DNA of 64,000 bases from an uncultured Flavobacteriales bacterium. GTDB taxonomy: Bacteria; Bacteroidota; Bacteroidia; CAIKAF01. The stretch is taken from contig CAILUT010000009.1 in NCBI GenBank assembly GCA_903837495.1, positions 1 to 64,000 on the forward strand, given 5' to 3'. Positions within the stretch are counted from its first letter, which is position 1; every line of letters begins with the position of its first letter. Made by a program: the position numbers and the translations under genes. Shown one piece after another: positions 30,085-40,080 of the stretch. The notes below the pieces were generated by a model, which was not told where the DNA came from, did not search any database, and saw nothing but the letters and a program-made list of their open reading frames with translations.

Positions 30085-30190
30085 CGTTTTAAGCACAACC
30101 GCTCCACTTTATAAAACGAATGGAGCCGGAATCAAGACAAAAAACGAAAGCCAGCTTTTCCTGTTTAGAAAGAAAGCGAACCTTTCAGGT

Positions 30191-31381
30191 TTAGGCAAGA
30201 ACTTCGGCCACTTTTTGTGCCGCTTCTTCCAGCTGAATGACGGAAAATACCTTAAGGCCTGATTCGTCGATTAGGATTTTGGCTTCTTTGGCGTTGGTTC
30301 CTTGCAATCGAACAATGATGGGTACAGAAATTGTGCCCATGTTTCGGTAGGCATCTACCACGCCCTGGGCAACCCGGTCGCAGCGTACAATTCCTCCAAA
30401 TATATTCACCAGAATGGCTTTTACATTGGGGTCTTTCAAAATAATGCGAAAGGCTTGTTCTACCCGTGCGGCATCGGCGGTTCCTCCTACGTCCAAGAAG
30501 TTGGCAGGCTCTCCTCCGCTTAATTTAATGATATCCATGGTGGCCATAGCCAAACCGGCACCGTTCACCATGCAACCGACGTTCCCGTCTAATTTCACAT
30601 AATTCAACTGGAACTGAGCGGCCTCGACCTCGGTGGGATCCTCTTCGCGTTCGTCGCGCAATGCAGCCAAGGTAGGGTGGCGAAATAAGGCGTTGTCGTC
30701 TAGGTTGACTTTGGCATCTACGGCTACAATTTTATCGTCGCTGGTTTTAAAAACAGGATTGATTTCAAACATGGAGGCATCTACGCCTTCGTAGGCCGCA
30801 TACAAGGCCTGAACAAATTTCACCATTTCTTTAAGCGCCTTGCCACTCAATCCAAGATTAAAGGCAATTTTTCGTGCTTGAAAGGCTTGCAAACCAATGC
30901 CTGGGTGAATTTCCTCTTGGTATATTTTTTCGGGCGATTTCTCGGCAACTTCTTCAATGTCCATGCCTCCTTCCGGTGAATATACGATGATGTTTCTGCC
31001 GGAACTCCGGTCTAGCAAAACCGACATGTAATATTCAGCAGTAGGAGCAGGGCCAGGATAGTACACATCTTGAGAAACCAAAACCATGTGCACATGTTTT
31101 CCCTGTTCGCCGGTTTGCTTGGTTACTAAATTCATGCCAATAATAGCTGCCGATTTTTCACGAACTTCTTCTAAGGTTTTAGCCAACTTTACACCCCCAC
31201 CTTTGCCGCGGCCACCCGCATGCACTTGTGCTTTTATTACCCACCATTCTGTCCCAGTTTGGGCTTGTAAGTCTTTAGCAGCCTGCACCGCCTCTTCGGG
31301 GGTATGTGCTAAAATGCCCTCTTGTATGGCGACTCCGAAGGATTTTAAAATGTCTTTTGCCTGATATTCGTGAATGTTCAT
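30191..31381 (-). CDS. sucC: Succinate-CoA ligase (ADP-forming) subunit beta
   Basis: MNIHEYQAKDILKSFGVAIQEG; VKAILVNIFGGIVRCDRVAQGVVDA. Confidence 0.95.
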   Translation of the reverse strand: MNIHEYQAKDILKSFGVAIQEGILAHTPEEAVQAAKDLQAQTGTEWWVIKAQVHAGGRGKGGGVKLAKTLEEVREKSAAIIGMNLVTKQTGEQGKHVHMVLVSQDVYYPGPAPTAEYYMSVLLDRSSGRNIIVYSPEGGMDIEEVAEKSPEKIYQEEIHPGIGLQAFQARKIAFNLGLSGKALKEMVKFVQALYAAYEGVDASMFEINPVFKTSDDKIVAVDAKVNLDDNALFRHPTLAALRDEREEDPTEVEAAQFQLNYVKLDGNVGCMVNGAGLAMATMDIIKLSGGEPANFLDVGGTADAARVEQAFRIILKDPNVKAILVNIFGGIVRCDRVAQGVVDAYRNMGTISVPIIVRLQGTNAKEAKILIDESGLKVFSVIQLEEAAQKVAEVLA

Positions 31382-31511
31382 GGAAAGTCTGTTAATGTGC
31401 CCACAAAAATAGAAGAAATGCCCTAGGCTAAGTTGGCTTTTTCTTAATTTAATGCAGAAAGTTTATCTGCTACCCTATAGGCATGGGTGTAAGCCTATTC
31501 TAAGTTGGCAG

Positions 31512-32621
31512 TCAAACGGCGGTTTGATTGGGATTTCGGGCAATAAATCCCCCTCCAATTACATCTTCGCCTTCATACATTACTGCCGATTGGCCGGGGG
31601 CAATAGCTTCAACCGGGTGCTCAAAAACCACCTCTAACAGTTCCGGTCCTGGATACAGGGTGGCTAATGTTCCCCGGTCTTTATACCGAATCTTGACAAC
31701 AGCTTGTTGACCCTCTTGAATTTGCTCGTATTTTAACAGGTTTAGGTTGCGAACAAACATGGTTTGCTGCAACAAATCTTCTCGGCTTCCAAGCACGACC
31801 TCGTTGGTTTCAGGTCGAATTCCAGTAACAAATGCGGGTTCACCTAGAGCAATGCCCAATCCTTTGCGTTGGCCAACCGTAAAAAAAGGATAGCCAGAAT
31901 GGGTTCCAAGTATTTTGCCGCTTTTATCTACAAACTGACCGTTCTGCATGCGGTTGGTTTCTTCCGGTTTTTTTCGCTGCAAAAAGCCCCTGTAATCGTT
32001 GTCGGGTATAAAGCAAATTTCGTAGCTCTCTGCCTTTTTTGACAAACGTTCGAACCCAGCTTTTGAGGCCAATTCTCGGATTTCGGTTTTTTTGAACCCC
32101 CCAATGGGGAAAAGCGTCTTGGCTAAAGCCGACTGACTCAGCCCCCACAGCACATAGCTTTGGTCTTTTTGAACGTCCAAACCCGCACTTACCACATACC
32201 GCTGCCCTTCTTTTCGAACGCGGGCATAGTGTCCGGTTGCAATAAATTCGCAATCCAATTGTTCGGCTCGCTTCACCAAGGCATCCCACTTGATGTGGGT
32301 ATTGCACAAAACACAGGGGTTGGGCGTTCTGCCCGCCAAATATTCTTCAACAAAATTTTCGATGATGGCCTCACCAAATTCCGAGCGAATATCTAAAATG
32401 TAATGCGGGAAACCCAATTCAACAGCCATGGCTCTGGCATCGTTGATGTCGTCTAAACTGCAGCAGCCCGTCGTTTTTTTGCCCCCTCCGCTTTGGGCAT
32501 AATCCCAAGTTTTCATGGTTACCCCAATGACCTCGTACCCTTGATGATGCAGCAGCATAGCGGCCACCGAACTGTCAATGCCGCCGCTCATCGCAACCAA
32601 AACCCTTCCTTTTTTACTCAT
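31512..32621 (-). CDS. mnmA: tRNA-specific 2-thiouridylase MnmA
   Basis: RVLVAMSGGIDSSVAAMLLHHQGYEVIGVTMKTWD; RTPNPCVLCNTHIKW. Confidence 0.95.
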   Translation of the reverse strand: MSKKGRVLVAMSGGIDSSVAAMLLHHQGYEVIGVTMKTWDYAQSGGGKKTTGCCSLDDINDARAMAVELGFPHYILDIRSEFGEAIIENFVEEYLAGRTPNPCVLCNTHIKWDALVKRAEQLDCEFIATGHYARVRKEGQRYVVSAGLDVQKDQSYVLWGLSQSALAKTLFPIGGFKKTEIRELASKAGFERLSKKAESYEICFIPDNDYRGFLQRKKPEETNRMQNGQFVDKSGKILGTHSGYPFFTVGQRKGLGIALGEPAFVTGIRPETNEVVLGSREDLLQQTMFVRNLNLLKYEQIQEGQQAVVKIRYKDRGTLATLYPGPELLEVVFEHPVEAIAPGQSAVMYEGEDVIGGGFIARNPNQTAV

Positions 32622-32628
32622 TTTATGC

Positions 32629-33408
32629 TTACCAATCCGAATAGCCCTTTTGGCGAAATTGCTGCTTTAGTTGCTCTTCAGGTATGTACTCTTTTTGTTC
32701 GGGTATGGCTACTTTCGACCGGTCTGATGGGTGTAAATCTCCCTTCATGTATCTTAAGGTCATTCGCATGCGGCCATCTTCATGAAAATGGGTAAAGGTT
32801 CCATTTCGAAGGTCATTCTCATACACGCCGGTCATGGCTACCCTTCCATTTGAATGAAAAAAGGCCACATGTCCATGCAGTTTGTTTTTCACATAAACCC
32901 CTCGGGCTTTCAGGACCCCAGAATCAAAGTATTGCTCCCACAAGCCCTCTTTCACTCCATTTTTATACACCCATTTTTCATACAACTTCCCATTAAAATG
33001 AAAATGCTTTATCGTGTCGTTTAGCAATCCATGCAAGTAGCGCTCTTCAGATATTCCTGTTCCATCGCTGTCGTAAAAATACCAAGTTCCCGTTCGTTTT
33101 TTGCTCTTATACATTCCCTCTCCGGCTACTTTCCCATTGGGATGATAAAATTTGGCGTTGGTATAAGCCGTATCGGTTAGGAACTCCATTTCTGACTTAA
33201 GCTTACCCTGTTCATTAAAAAACACCCAGCGTCCAATTTGCCTTCCATCCTTAAAAAGACCTTCGGATTTTTTTTCTCCATTGTCGTACCGATTTACCCA
33301 TGCCCCCTGTTTGCGTCCTTTGGAATCTATTGCATTCCCAATTTGCGCATGCATTAAGCCCCCTATTGCAATGCCCAAGAACAGAAATACACGTGAAGAC
33401 CATTTCAT
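32629..33408 (-). CDS. YwqK/MORN-like repeat protein (exported)
   Basis: Repeated FHPNGKVAGEGMYKSKKRTGTWYFYD / FHFNGKLYEKWVYKNGVKEGLWEQYFDSGVLKARGVY modules; signal peptide at MKWSSRVFLFLGIAIGGLMHAQ. Confidence 0.8.
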   Translation of the reverse strand: MKWSSRVFLFLGIAIGGLMHAQIGNAIDSKGRKQGAWVNRYDNGEKKSEGLFKDGRQIGRWVFFNEQGKLKSEMEFLTDTAYTNAKFYHPNGKVAGEGMYKSKKRTGTWYFYDSDGTGISEERYLHGLLNDTIKHFHFNGKLYEKWVYKNGVKEGLWEQYFDSGVLKARGVYVKNKLHGHVAFFHSNGRVAMTGVYENDLRNGTFTHFHEDGRMRMTLRYMKGDLHPSDRSKVAIPEQKEYIPEEQLKQQFRQKGYSDW

Positions 33409-33671
33409 ACGACAAAGGTACAAAGCACCCGCTTGCTTTTCAAGTAATTTCAAATTCCGTTCAACTTTATTGGTGTTCACTTTTGCAGCAATCCTTTTTT
33501 GTTCCCAATGCATGTTATAATCTTAAAGGCTGTGGGGTGTATGCTTTAAAAAACAGAGTCGTTCGTCGTTTTCCTTTTCCCCTGTGGGGCCTAGGTGGTT
33601 TATTCCAGTTAACCTTTTCATTTTTTATCCGTTTTTAAACAGATGCATTAGCTTTGTGGCAATTCTTCGGC

Positions 33672-34445
33672 ATGAAATTTATCATCAGCATTGTAACGAG
33701 ATTGGTGCCCCGTTCGTATTTGCACCATGTTAGCCATTTTTTCCTGAAAATCATTGGTCTTTTTTACTTTGGAAATCGGGTAGAAGACCCCATTACGGGC
33801 GATACTTTCGGCCGATTTTTGCCCTATGGCCGTATGGTTTCTCGAAAAAACGCGCTCAGCCCCTCTACCTTAAGCCTAGAAAGGCATCGATTGATGTGGC
33901 TTTACTTGCAGCGGGAAACCGATTTTTTTACCGCAGCCCTTAAAGTCCTTCATATTGCTCCGGAATACTGCTTTTTAAAACGGTTTAAATCCATGAAAAA
34001 TCTGGATTATTTGTCCGGAGATCTGCTCTCGCCGTGGGCCGACATAAAAATGGACATTCTGGCTATGCCCTTTGAATCCAATTCCTTCGATGTTGTTTTT
34101 TGCAACCATGTATTAGAGCACATCCCCGACGATGTGCATGCGATGAAAGAAATATGCCGAGTTATGAAGCCCGGGGCTTGGGCCATATTGCAGGTGCCGA
34201 TGCGCCCCGGTGCCGAAAAGACCGACGAGGACATCAGCATCACAGATCCGCGCGAACGGGAGCGCCGTTTTTTGCAGGCCGACCATTTTCGGCTGTACGG
34301 CAACGATTACGCCGACCGACTCGCTTTGGCGGGCTTTGAGGTCGAAATCAACGATTTGGCACTGCGCCTCAGCCAAATCGAACGCGAACGCTATGCGGTG
34401 CCCGCCGCCGAAATGCTCTACATAGCACGAAAACCCTTCGCATGA
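33672..34445 (+). CDS. Class I SAM-dependent methyltransferase
   Basis: VLHIAPEYCF...FDVVFCNHVLEHIPDDVHAMKEICRVMKPGAWAILQVPM. Confidence 0.85.
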   Translation: MKFIISIVTRLVPRSYLHHVSHFFLKIIGLFYFGNRVEDPITGDTFGRFLPYGRMVSRKNALSPSTLSLERHRLMWLYLQRETDFFTAALKVLHIAPEYCFLKRFKSMKNLDYLSGDLLSPWADIKMDILAMPFESNSFDVVFCNHVLEHIPDDVHAMKEICRVMKPGAWAILQVPMRPGAEKTDEDISITDPRERERRFLQADHFRLYGNDYADRLALAGFEVEINDLALRLSQIERERYAVPAAEMLYIARKPFA

Positions 34446-36322
34446 TTGCCATTGTTTTAGCCGGAGGAAAGGGAACCCGCTTGGGCCAAGCTACCGCGCT
34501 GAAGCCTAAACCTATGGTCGAAATCAATTCCAAACCCCTTTTGGAATACACCCTGATCTGGCTTAAGCAACAGGGTGTTGCAAAGGCCATTCTGACCTTA
34601 AATTACCTGCCCAATTGCATCATTCAATATTTTGGAAACGGCGGCGGCGATTTCCCCGCCATTGAATACATTACCGAATCAAGCCCCCTTGGAACGGCCG
34701 GTTGCCTCGCTGGCCGTGCACATCAATTTTCTGAGCCGGTTTGGATTGTTTATGGAGACGTATTTATGGATTTGGATTTGACCCGAATCTGGGACTCACA
34801 CTGCCAAAACCATGCCGATTTAACCTTGGTTGTGCACCCCAACGACCACCCCCACGATTCAGATTTGGTGCAGGTCGATGCCAACAACAAGGTGCTTCAT
34901 TTTCACTCCAAACCCCGAATCGGAAATCCTTGGTTGCCCAATTTGGTCAACGCCGGTTTGTACCTCTTGAACCCTGCTCTGCTCAATGCCATTCCCAACA
35001 AGGCCTGCGATTTTGGCCGCGATTTAATTCCTGCTTGGCTAAATCAATATTCCGTTTACGCCTACAGTACCCCCGAATACATGAAGGACATGGGAACCCC
35101 AGACCGGCTAAAAAAGGTGGAAAACGATTGGATTCGCGGCTTTACAAAAAACAGAAACTTGGCACGCAGGCAAAGTGCTCTTTTTTTAGACCGCGATGGG
35201 GTTATTAACGACGATACCCATTTTATTTCTAAAGCCGAAGATTTTCGGATTTTCCCTTTTGCACACAAAGCCATTTCTGAAATCAACCGATCTGGTTTCT
35301 TAGCCGTGGTTGCAACCAACCAATCTGTGTTGGCACGAAATATGACCACCCAAGAGGGATTGCAGCGCATTCACCACCGCATGGAAACGGAATTGGGCGA
35401 GCATGGAGCCTATCTGGATGCCATTTATTATTGTCCCCACCACCCCGACAAAGGCTTTCCCGAAGAAAATCCAGACCTTAAAATAGATTGCGATTGCCGA
35501 AAGCCAAAACCTGGCATGCTTTTTCAAGCCGCTCAACGGTTTAACATCGACCTGAACTCTAGTTTTATGGTGGGCGACAACGAGCGAGATATTTTGGCCG
35601 GTAGGGCAGCCGGTTGCACTACGGTGGGGGTCGCCACAGGAAAAGGCCTGAAATCAGGAAGCACACAACCCGATTTGTTCTTTCCGAATTTGCTGGAAGC
35701 CGTACATTTTATTCTAAATCCCCCTTTTCTACCTTCTGTTTCGTCGTTGTGTAGCCTAATTTTAGCCAAGGCCACCCAGCCTTTAACCTTTATCCGCATT
35801 GGCGGAAATACCGGCAGCGGCAAATCTTCGCTCGCCGCATTGATAAAACGTGAATTGAATTTGATCCAGCAATCTTGCCACACGGTTCGCCTTGACGATT
35901 GGATTCTGCCTTCCAGCGAACGCAAAAATCAACCCCACGATTGGAAAGCCGCTTTTCAACTTTCAATCCTGCAAACCCAACTCAACCAACTCTTGCTCGG
36001 CCATCAGGTTCAGGCCCCCGGGTATGCCCGGCACCCCAATCAACACGTTCAACACGTTGTTTATGGCCCATTTCAAAGCGGAATTGTTCTGGTCGAAGGA
36101 ATTCCCTCTTTTTCAGATGAACTCGATTCCTTGCCCTGGAGCCTGAGTCTGTTTATTGAACAATCTGAACAAGAACGCAAACAGCATGTGCTGCAATTGT
36201 ATGCTTGGAAAGGGTGCACGGAAGAACAAGCTCAGCACCTTTATTTGCAGCGAAACAACACCGAATACCAACAAATAAACGCCTTGAAATCAAAGGCCGA
36301 CATCTGCATTCTACGTTCCTAA
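34442..36322 (+). CDS. Three-domain fusion: sugar nucleotidyltransferase + HAD-IIIA (GmhB-like) phosphatase + P-loop kinase (uridine-kinase-like)
   Basis: LAGGKGTRLGQATALKPKPMVEINSKPLLEYTL; LFLDRDGVINDDTHFI..CDCRKPKPGMLFQAAQRFNID; RIGGNTGSGKSSLAALIKREL in one uninterrupted 626-aa frame. Confidence 0.85.
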   Translation: MIAIVLAGGKGTRLGQATALKPKPMVEINSKPLLEYTLIWLKQQGVAKAILTLNYLPNCIIQYFGNGGGDFPAIEYITESSPLGTAGCLAGRAHQFSEPVWIVYGDVFMDLDLTRIWDSHCQNHADLTLVVHPNDHPHDSDLVQVDANNKVLHFHSKPRIGNPWLPNLVNAGLYLLNPALLNAIPNKACDFGRDLIPAWLNQYSVYAYSTPEYMKDMGTPDRLKKVENDWIRGFTKNRNLARRQSALFLDRDGVINDDTHFISKAEDFRIFPFAHKAISEINRSGFLAVVATNQSVLARNMTTQEGLQRIHHRMETELGEHGAYLDAIYYCPHHPDKGFPEENPDLKIDCDCRKPKPGMLFQAAQRFNIDLNSSFMVGDNERDILAGRAAGCTTVGVATGKGLKSGSTQPDLFFPNLLEAVHFILNPPFLPSVSSLCSLILAKATQPLTFIRIGGNTGSGKSSLAALIKRELNLIQQSCHTVRLDDWILPSSERKNQPHDWKAAFQLSILQTQLNQLLLGHQVQAPGYARHPNQHVQHVVYGPFQSGIVLVEGIPSFSDELDSLPWSLSLFIEQSEQERKQHVLQLYAWKGCTEEQAQHLYLQRNNTEYQQINALKSKADICILRS

Positions 36323-36354
36323 TTTAAGTGAGATGATTACGTATTATTTTTCCC

Positions 36355-36362
36355 TACCTTTG
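36355..36362 (+). promoter_or_regulatory. TACCTTTG -7-like box
   Basis: 26 nt before ATG 36388. Confidence 0.4.
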
Positions 36363-36387
36363 AACACCAAAACAATTCCATAAAGGA

Positions 36388-37152
36388 ATGGAACTGAAGG
36401 TCAAAAAAGAAGGAAGTTTCGAGTATGTGGAGGAAGGACAGGGGCCTGTTCTGATTATTCTTCACGGTCTTTTCGGTGCTCTAAGCAACTTTAAAGAGGT
36501 CGTTGCGCATTTCAGTGCGAACTACACCTTAATTATTCCCATTATGCCCATTTATACCATGCCCATGTTGGACACCAACGTGAAACGGCTGGCTGATTTT
36601 TTGGCAGATTTTATCGACTTTAAAGGATATAAGCAAGTTTCGCTCTTGGGCAATTCTTTGGGTGGCCATGTGGGCCTAATCTATACCGCAGCCCACCCCA
36701 GCAAAGTGCAGCGCTTAATTCTAACCGGATCTTCAGGATTGTATGAAAACGCCTTCGGAGGTTCCTATCCCCGTAAATCCGATTACAATTTCATTCGGTC
36801 TAGGGTTGAATTTACCTTTTACGAGCCCGCTACCGCCAGTAAGGAACTGGTGGACGAGGTATTCGAAATTGTGAACAACAAACTGAAAGCCATTCGCATT
36901 ATTTCGCTAGCCAAATCGGCCATTCGCCACAATATGGCCAACGAATTGCCGAACATGAACATTCCAGTTTGCCTGATTTGGGGAACAAACGACCACATTA
37001 CTCCGCCCGAAGTGGCCAAGGACTTCCATGCTCTGTTGCCCAACAGCACCCTGTTTTGGGTCGAAAAATGTGGACACGCACCCATGATGGAACGCCCTGC
37101 CCAATTTAATGCCCTGTTGCAAGGTTGGCTTGAATCAACCCAAACGGCATAA
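36388..37152 (+). CDS. Alpha/beta hydrolase
   Basis: VLIILHGLFGALSNF; SLLGNSLGGHVGLIYTAAHP; CGHAPMMERP. Confidence 0.88.
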   Translation: MELKVKKEGSFEYVEEGQGPVLIILHGLFGALSNFKEVVAHFSANYTLIIPIMPIYTMPMLDTNVKRLADFLADFIDFKGYKQVSLLGNSLGGHVGLIYTAAHPSKVQRLILTGSSGLYENAFGGSYPRKSDYNFIRSRVEFTFYEPATASKELVDEVFEIVNNKLKAIRIISLAKSAIRHNMANELPNMNIPVCLIWGTNDHITPPEVAKDFHALLPNSTLFWVEKCGHAPMMERPAQFNALLQGWLESTQTA

Positions 37153-37772
37153 TGGGGCATAGAACCGTTGAATTTATTGCCTCCTCGGCCAAGGTTTCTC
37201 AATGCCCAAGTTCCGGCATGCCTGAATATGCCTTTATTGGCCGGTCTAACGTAGGCAAATCTTCTTTGCTAAACCTGCTGGCCGGTGGAAAGGGCCCAGC
37301 AAAAACTTCTTCTACCCCCGGAAAAACTCGACTCATCAACCATTTTTTGGTTAACAATCGCTTTTATTTGGTCGATTTGCCCGGCTACGGTTATGCAAAA
37401 GTGAGCAAAAGCCTGCGCCGCGATTTTGACCAACTCATTCATGGATATTTAGCAAAAACCCAAACCCTTCTCGCTGCCTTGGTTTTAATCGATTGCCGGC
37501 TTCCCCTTCAAAATCTGGATAGGGAAATGCTGCTCTGGCTTGCAAAAAACAACATTCCCTGCGCCATCGTTTACACTAAAATTGATAAACTCTCTAAACT
37601 TCAAGGCCAAAGGCAAATTCAAACCATTCAGGCGGAACTTAAAAAAGATTGGGGCATGCTGCCGCCCGAATTTATGACCAGCGCATTTAAAAAAACAGGA
37701 CAAGATTCCCTGTGGGACTGGATGGAAACCCACATCCCCATTTCCCAATCGGTTTCTCTAAACAGCCCTTAA
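37152..37772 (+). CDS. engB: Ribosome biogenesis GTPase YihA/EngB
   Basis: EYAFIGRSNVGKSSLLNLLAGGKGPAKTSSTPGKTRLINHFLVN..YLVDLPGYGYAKVSK. Confidence 0.94.
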   Translation: MGHRTVEFIASSAKVSQCPSSGMPEYAFIGRSNVGKSSLLNLLAGGKGPAKTSSTPGKTRLINHFLVNNRFYLVDLPGYGYAKVSKSLRRDFDQLIHGYLAKTQTLLAALVLIDCRLPLQNLDREMLLWLAKNNIPCAIVYTKIDKLSKLQGQRQIQTIQAELKKDWGMLPPEFMTSAFKKTGQDSLWDWMETHIPISQSVSLNSP

Positions 37773-38414
37773 GCGGGCAATGGTTTCAGGGGGATTCGCC
37801 GAACCAAAAACGCTGCTGCCAGCCACCAATACGTTGGCCCCCGCTTTCACTATGGCTCCCGCATTTTCCAACCCAACCCCACCGTCAACCTCAATGTATA
37901 TGTCGGGGTAGCCTGCATCCTCTATCATTTTACGCGCTTCTGAAACCCGCTCCAGCGCCTCGGGAATAAACCGCTGTCCTCCAAATCCGGGATTGACACT
38001 CATAATTAAAATCAGGTCGGTTGACGATAAAATACTCCGCAATCCTTTTACCGGAGTGTGCGGATTGATGGCCACCCCAGCTTTTTTTCCCTGTCCGCGA
38101 ATCTGTTGCAAGGTCCGATGCAAGTGCCTACACGCTTCCCAATGCACCGTAATGAGGTCGGAACCCGCCTGGGCAAACCGTTCAACATACAAGTCCGGCT
38201 GCTCAATCATTAAATGAACGTCCAAAAACTTTTTGCTTTGACGCCGAACCGCTTCAATCACCGGAAACCCGAACGAAATATTTGGAACAAATCGCCCGTC
38301 CATTACATCTAAATGCAACCATTCGCATTCGCTCGACTCCAACATGCTGAGCTCTGCATTCAAATGACCAAAGTCGGCCGATAGCAGGGAAGGTGCAACT
38401 AGGTGCGTTTTCAT
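37758..38414 (-). CDS. rpe: Ribulose-phosphate 3-epimerase
   Basis: APSLLSADFGHLNAEL..WLHLDVMDGRFVPNISFG; MSVNPGFGGQRFIPEALERV; VDGGVG. Confidence 0.95.
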   Translation of the reverse strand: MKTHLVAPSLLSADFGHLNAELSMLESSECEWLHLDVMDGRFVPNISFGFPVIEAVRRQSKKFLDVHLMIEQPDLYVERFAQAGSDLITVHWEACRHLHRTLQQIRGQGKKAGVAINPHTPVKGLRSILSSTDLILIMSVNPGFGGQRFIPEALERVSEARKMIEDAGYPDIYIEVDGGVGLENAGAIVKAGANVLVAGSSVFGSANPPETIARLRAV

Positions 38415-39138
38415 GCCCGAAAGGTACTATTTTGTTCTGAACTACCCAGCCAATCCAGTACGCTTGGCTGGGGCTTCGAACTGCATACCTGCTTGGGTTG
38501 GCCTTCTTCCTTCTCCGGCTCCATCTATTTTTTATTCAGCTCCCAACGGCTTTCTTTTCGGTCTTTCTTTTCCTGTCCTCTTTGCAGCTTTCAAACCAAA
38601 GGCGAAATCCCGTCCGTTTTTCGCCTCCATTCCCCAACCGAAACAGAGGTGGGCCTTGTTTTTAAACCGCTCTTACATCCGGTTTTACTTGATGGCTTGG
38701 TGTGGTTTTTTTGCACGCTGTTTTTTGTTCCCATCCACTTTGCATGGAATCAACCTTGCACATGTTCCCCAACTTGCCTCTACGTTATGTGCCTTGGGTT
38801 TATGGTTTTTAACCCTACTTTTCGAATTCCATGTTTCTACTGCAACCCAATCCCCATGCCTAAAATGCCTGTTAGGCCTTGTCCACACCGGGCTTGTAAA
38901 TCTGCTCACCAAGGCAGGACGTTTTTTGTCTTTTTTTCAAAAAAAGCTTCCACACCGATGGGCTGTCAATCCATGGCACCGCAAGGTGGACGTTCGGCGC
39001 TCGCAGCCCTCCACGCTATGGCGATACATGGGTTTTGCCCCCGTTTTACAAATAGCTGCGCAAGGCCGTCAAATTCGAGCGTTGTTTTATACGCCGAAGG
39101 GAGTGCTCTTTGATTTGCCGTACCCGCTCTCGGGTTAA
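38413..39138 (+). CDS. Questionable ORF, possible membrane protein
   Basis: 241-aa frame filling the 630-bp gap between rpe and the sigma gene; overlaps the sigma gene 3' end antisense by 93 bp; competing frame at 38403. Confidence 0.25.
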   Translation: MPERYYFVLNYPANPVRLAGASNCIPAWVGLLPSPAPSIFYSAPNGFLFGLSFPVLFAAFKPKAKSRPFFASIPQPKQRWALFLNRSYIRFYLMAWCGFFARCFLFPSTLHGINLAHVPQLASTLCALGLWFLTLLFEFHVSTATQSPCLKCLLGLVHTGLVNLLTKAGRFLSFFQKKLPHRWAVNPWHRKVDVRRSQPSTLWRYMGFAPVLQIAAQGRQIRALFYTPKGVLFDLPYPLSG

Positions 39139-39906
39139 ATGCAGCCGAAAACTGATTTCCTCTAAATTCATCGGCTGGTCGCCCGTTAATCCAAAATACA
39201 TATTTATTACCTGACGCTCCCGGTCGTTGAGCGCATCCAACCCACCCATCAATTCCAATTTTAATCCACTGTCAATCAGTGCGGTGTCTGGTTTTTCCAT
39301 GTTCGGGTCCGAATACATATCCAAAAAACTGCCTTCTTCCCCTTCCTGCATGGGAGCATCTACCGAATGGTGCTTCGAGGGTGCATTCAAGGCCTCAACC
39401 ACTTCGCTGTGGGTCATGTCCAAGGCATCTCCCAATTCCTCAACCGAGGGTTCCCTGCCATACAATTGCTCCAATTCCCCAAAAATACGGTACACTTTTT
39501 GGGCCGATCCAATTCGGTTGGACGGCAAACGCACCAACCGGGCATTCTCGGCCAGCGATGCCAATATAGATTGCCGTATCCACCAAACGGCATACGAAAT
39601 AAACTTAAACCCCCGGGTTTCATCAAAGCGACGGGCTGCTTTTATTAAGCCCATGTTTCCCTCATTTATTAGGTCGGGCAAGGTCAAACCTTGGTTTTGA
39701 TACTGCTTGGCTACCGATACCACAAAACGCAAATTGGCACTCACTAGGCGTTTCAGGGCCTCTTCATCTCCTTCCCGAATCCGCCGTGCCAACTCCACCT
39801 CTTCTTCCATCACAACCATGGCTTCCCGGCTAATTTCGCTTAAATATTTGTCCAGCGAGGGGTAATCTCGGTTGGTTACTTGCTTGCTTATTTTTAGTTG
39901 CCTCAT
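39046..39906 (-). CDS. rpoD: Primary-type RNA polymerase sigma-70 factor (short, lacks region 1.1)
   Basis: LRFVVSVAKQYQNQGLTLPDLINEGNMGLIKAARRFDETRGFKFISYAVWWIRQSI; LHLTRERVRQIKEHSLRRIK. Confidence 0.93.
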   Translation of the reverse strand: MRQLKISKQVTNRDYPSLDKYLSEISREAMVVMEEEVELARRIREGDEEALKRLVSANLRFVVSVAKQYQNQGLTLPDLINEGNMGLIKAARRFDETRGFKFISYAVWWIRQSILASLAENARLVRLPSNRIGSAQKVYRIFGELEQLYGREPSVEELGDALDMTHSEVVEALNAPSKHHSVDAPMQEGEEGSFLDMYSDPNMEKPDTALIDSGLKLELMGGLDALNDRERQVINMYFGLTGDQPMNLEEISFRLHLTRERVRQIKEHSLRRIKQRSNLTALRSYL

Positions 39907-40080
39907 CTTTTTTTGTTTTCCGTTTTCTTATACGATTTCGGCATACCCTCGGTTGCAGCCAATGCCGAATCATTTGTTTAATTATGTTAAACCCTATGGC
40001 GAACAAACTCAGCCCCCCCCCCTCTCAATTTCTTTCGATTTTTTCTCTTTCTGCTCAGCCCTTTGGCCTATTTTTGTGCC

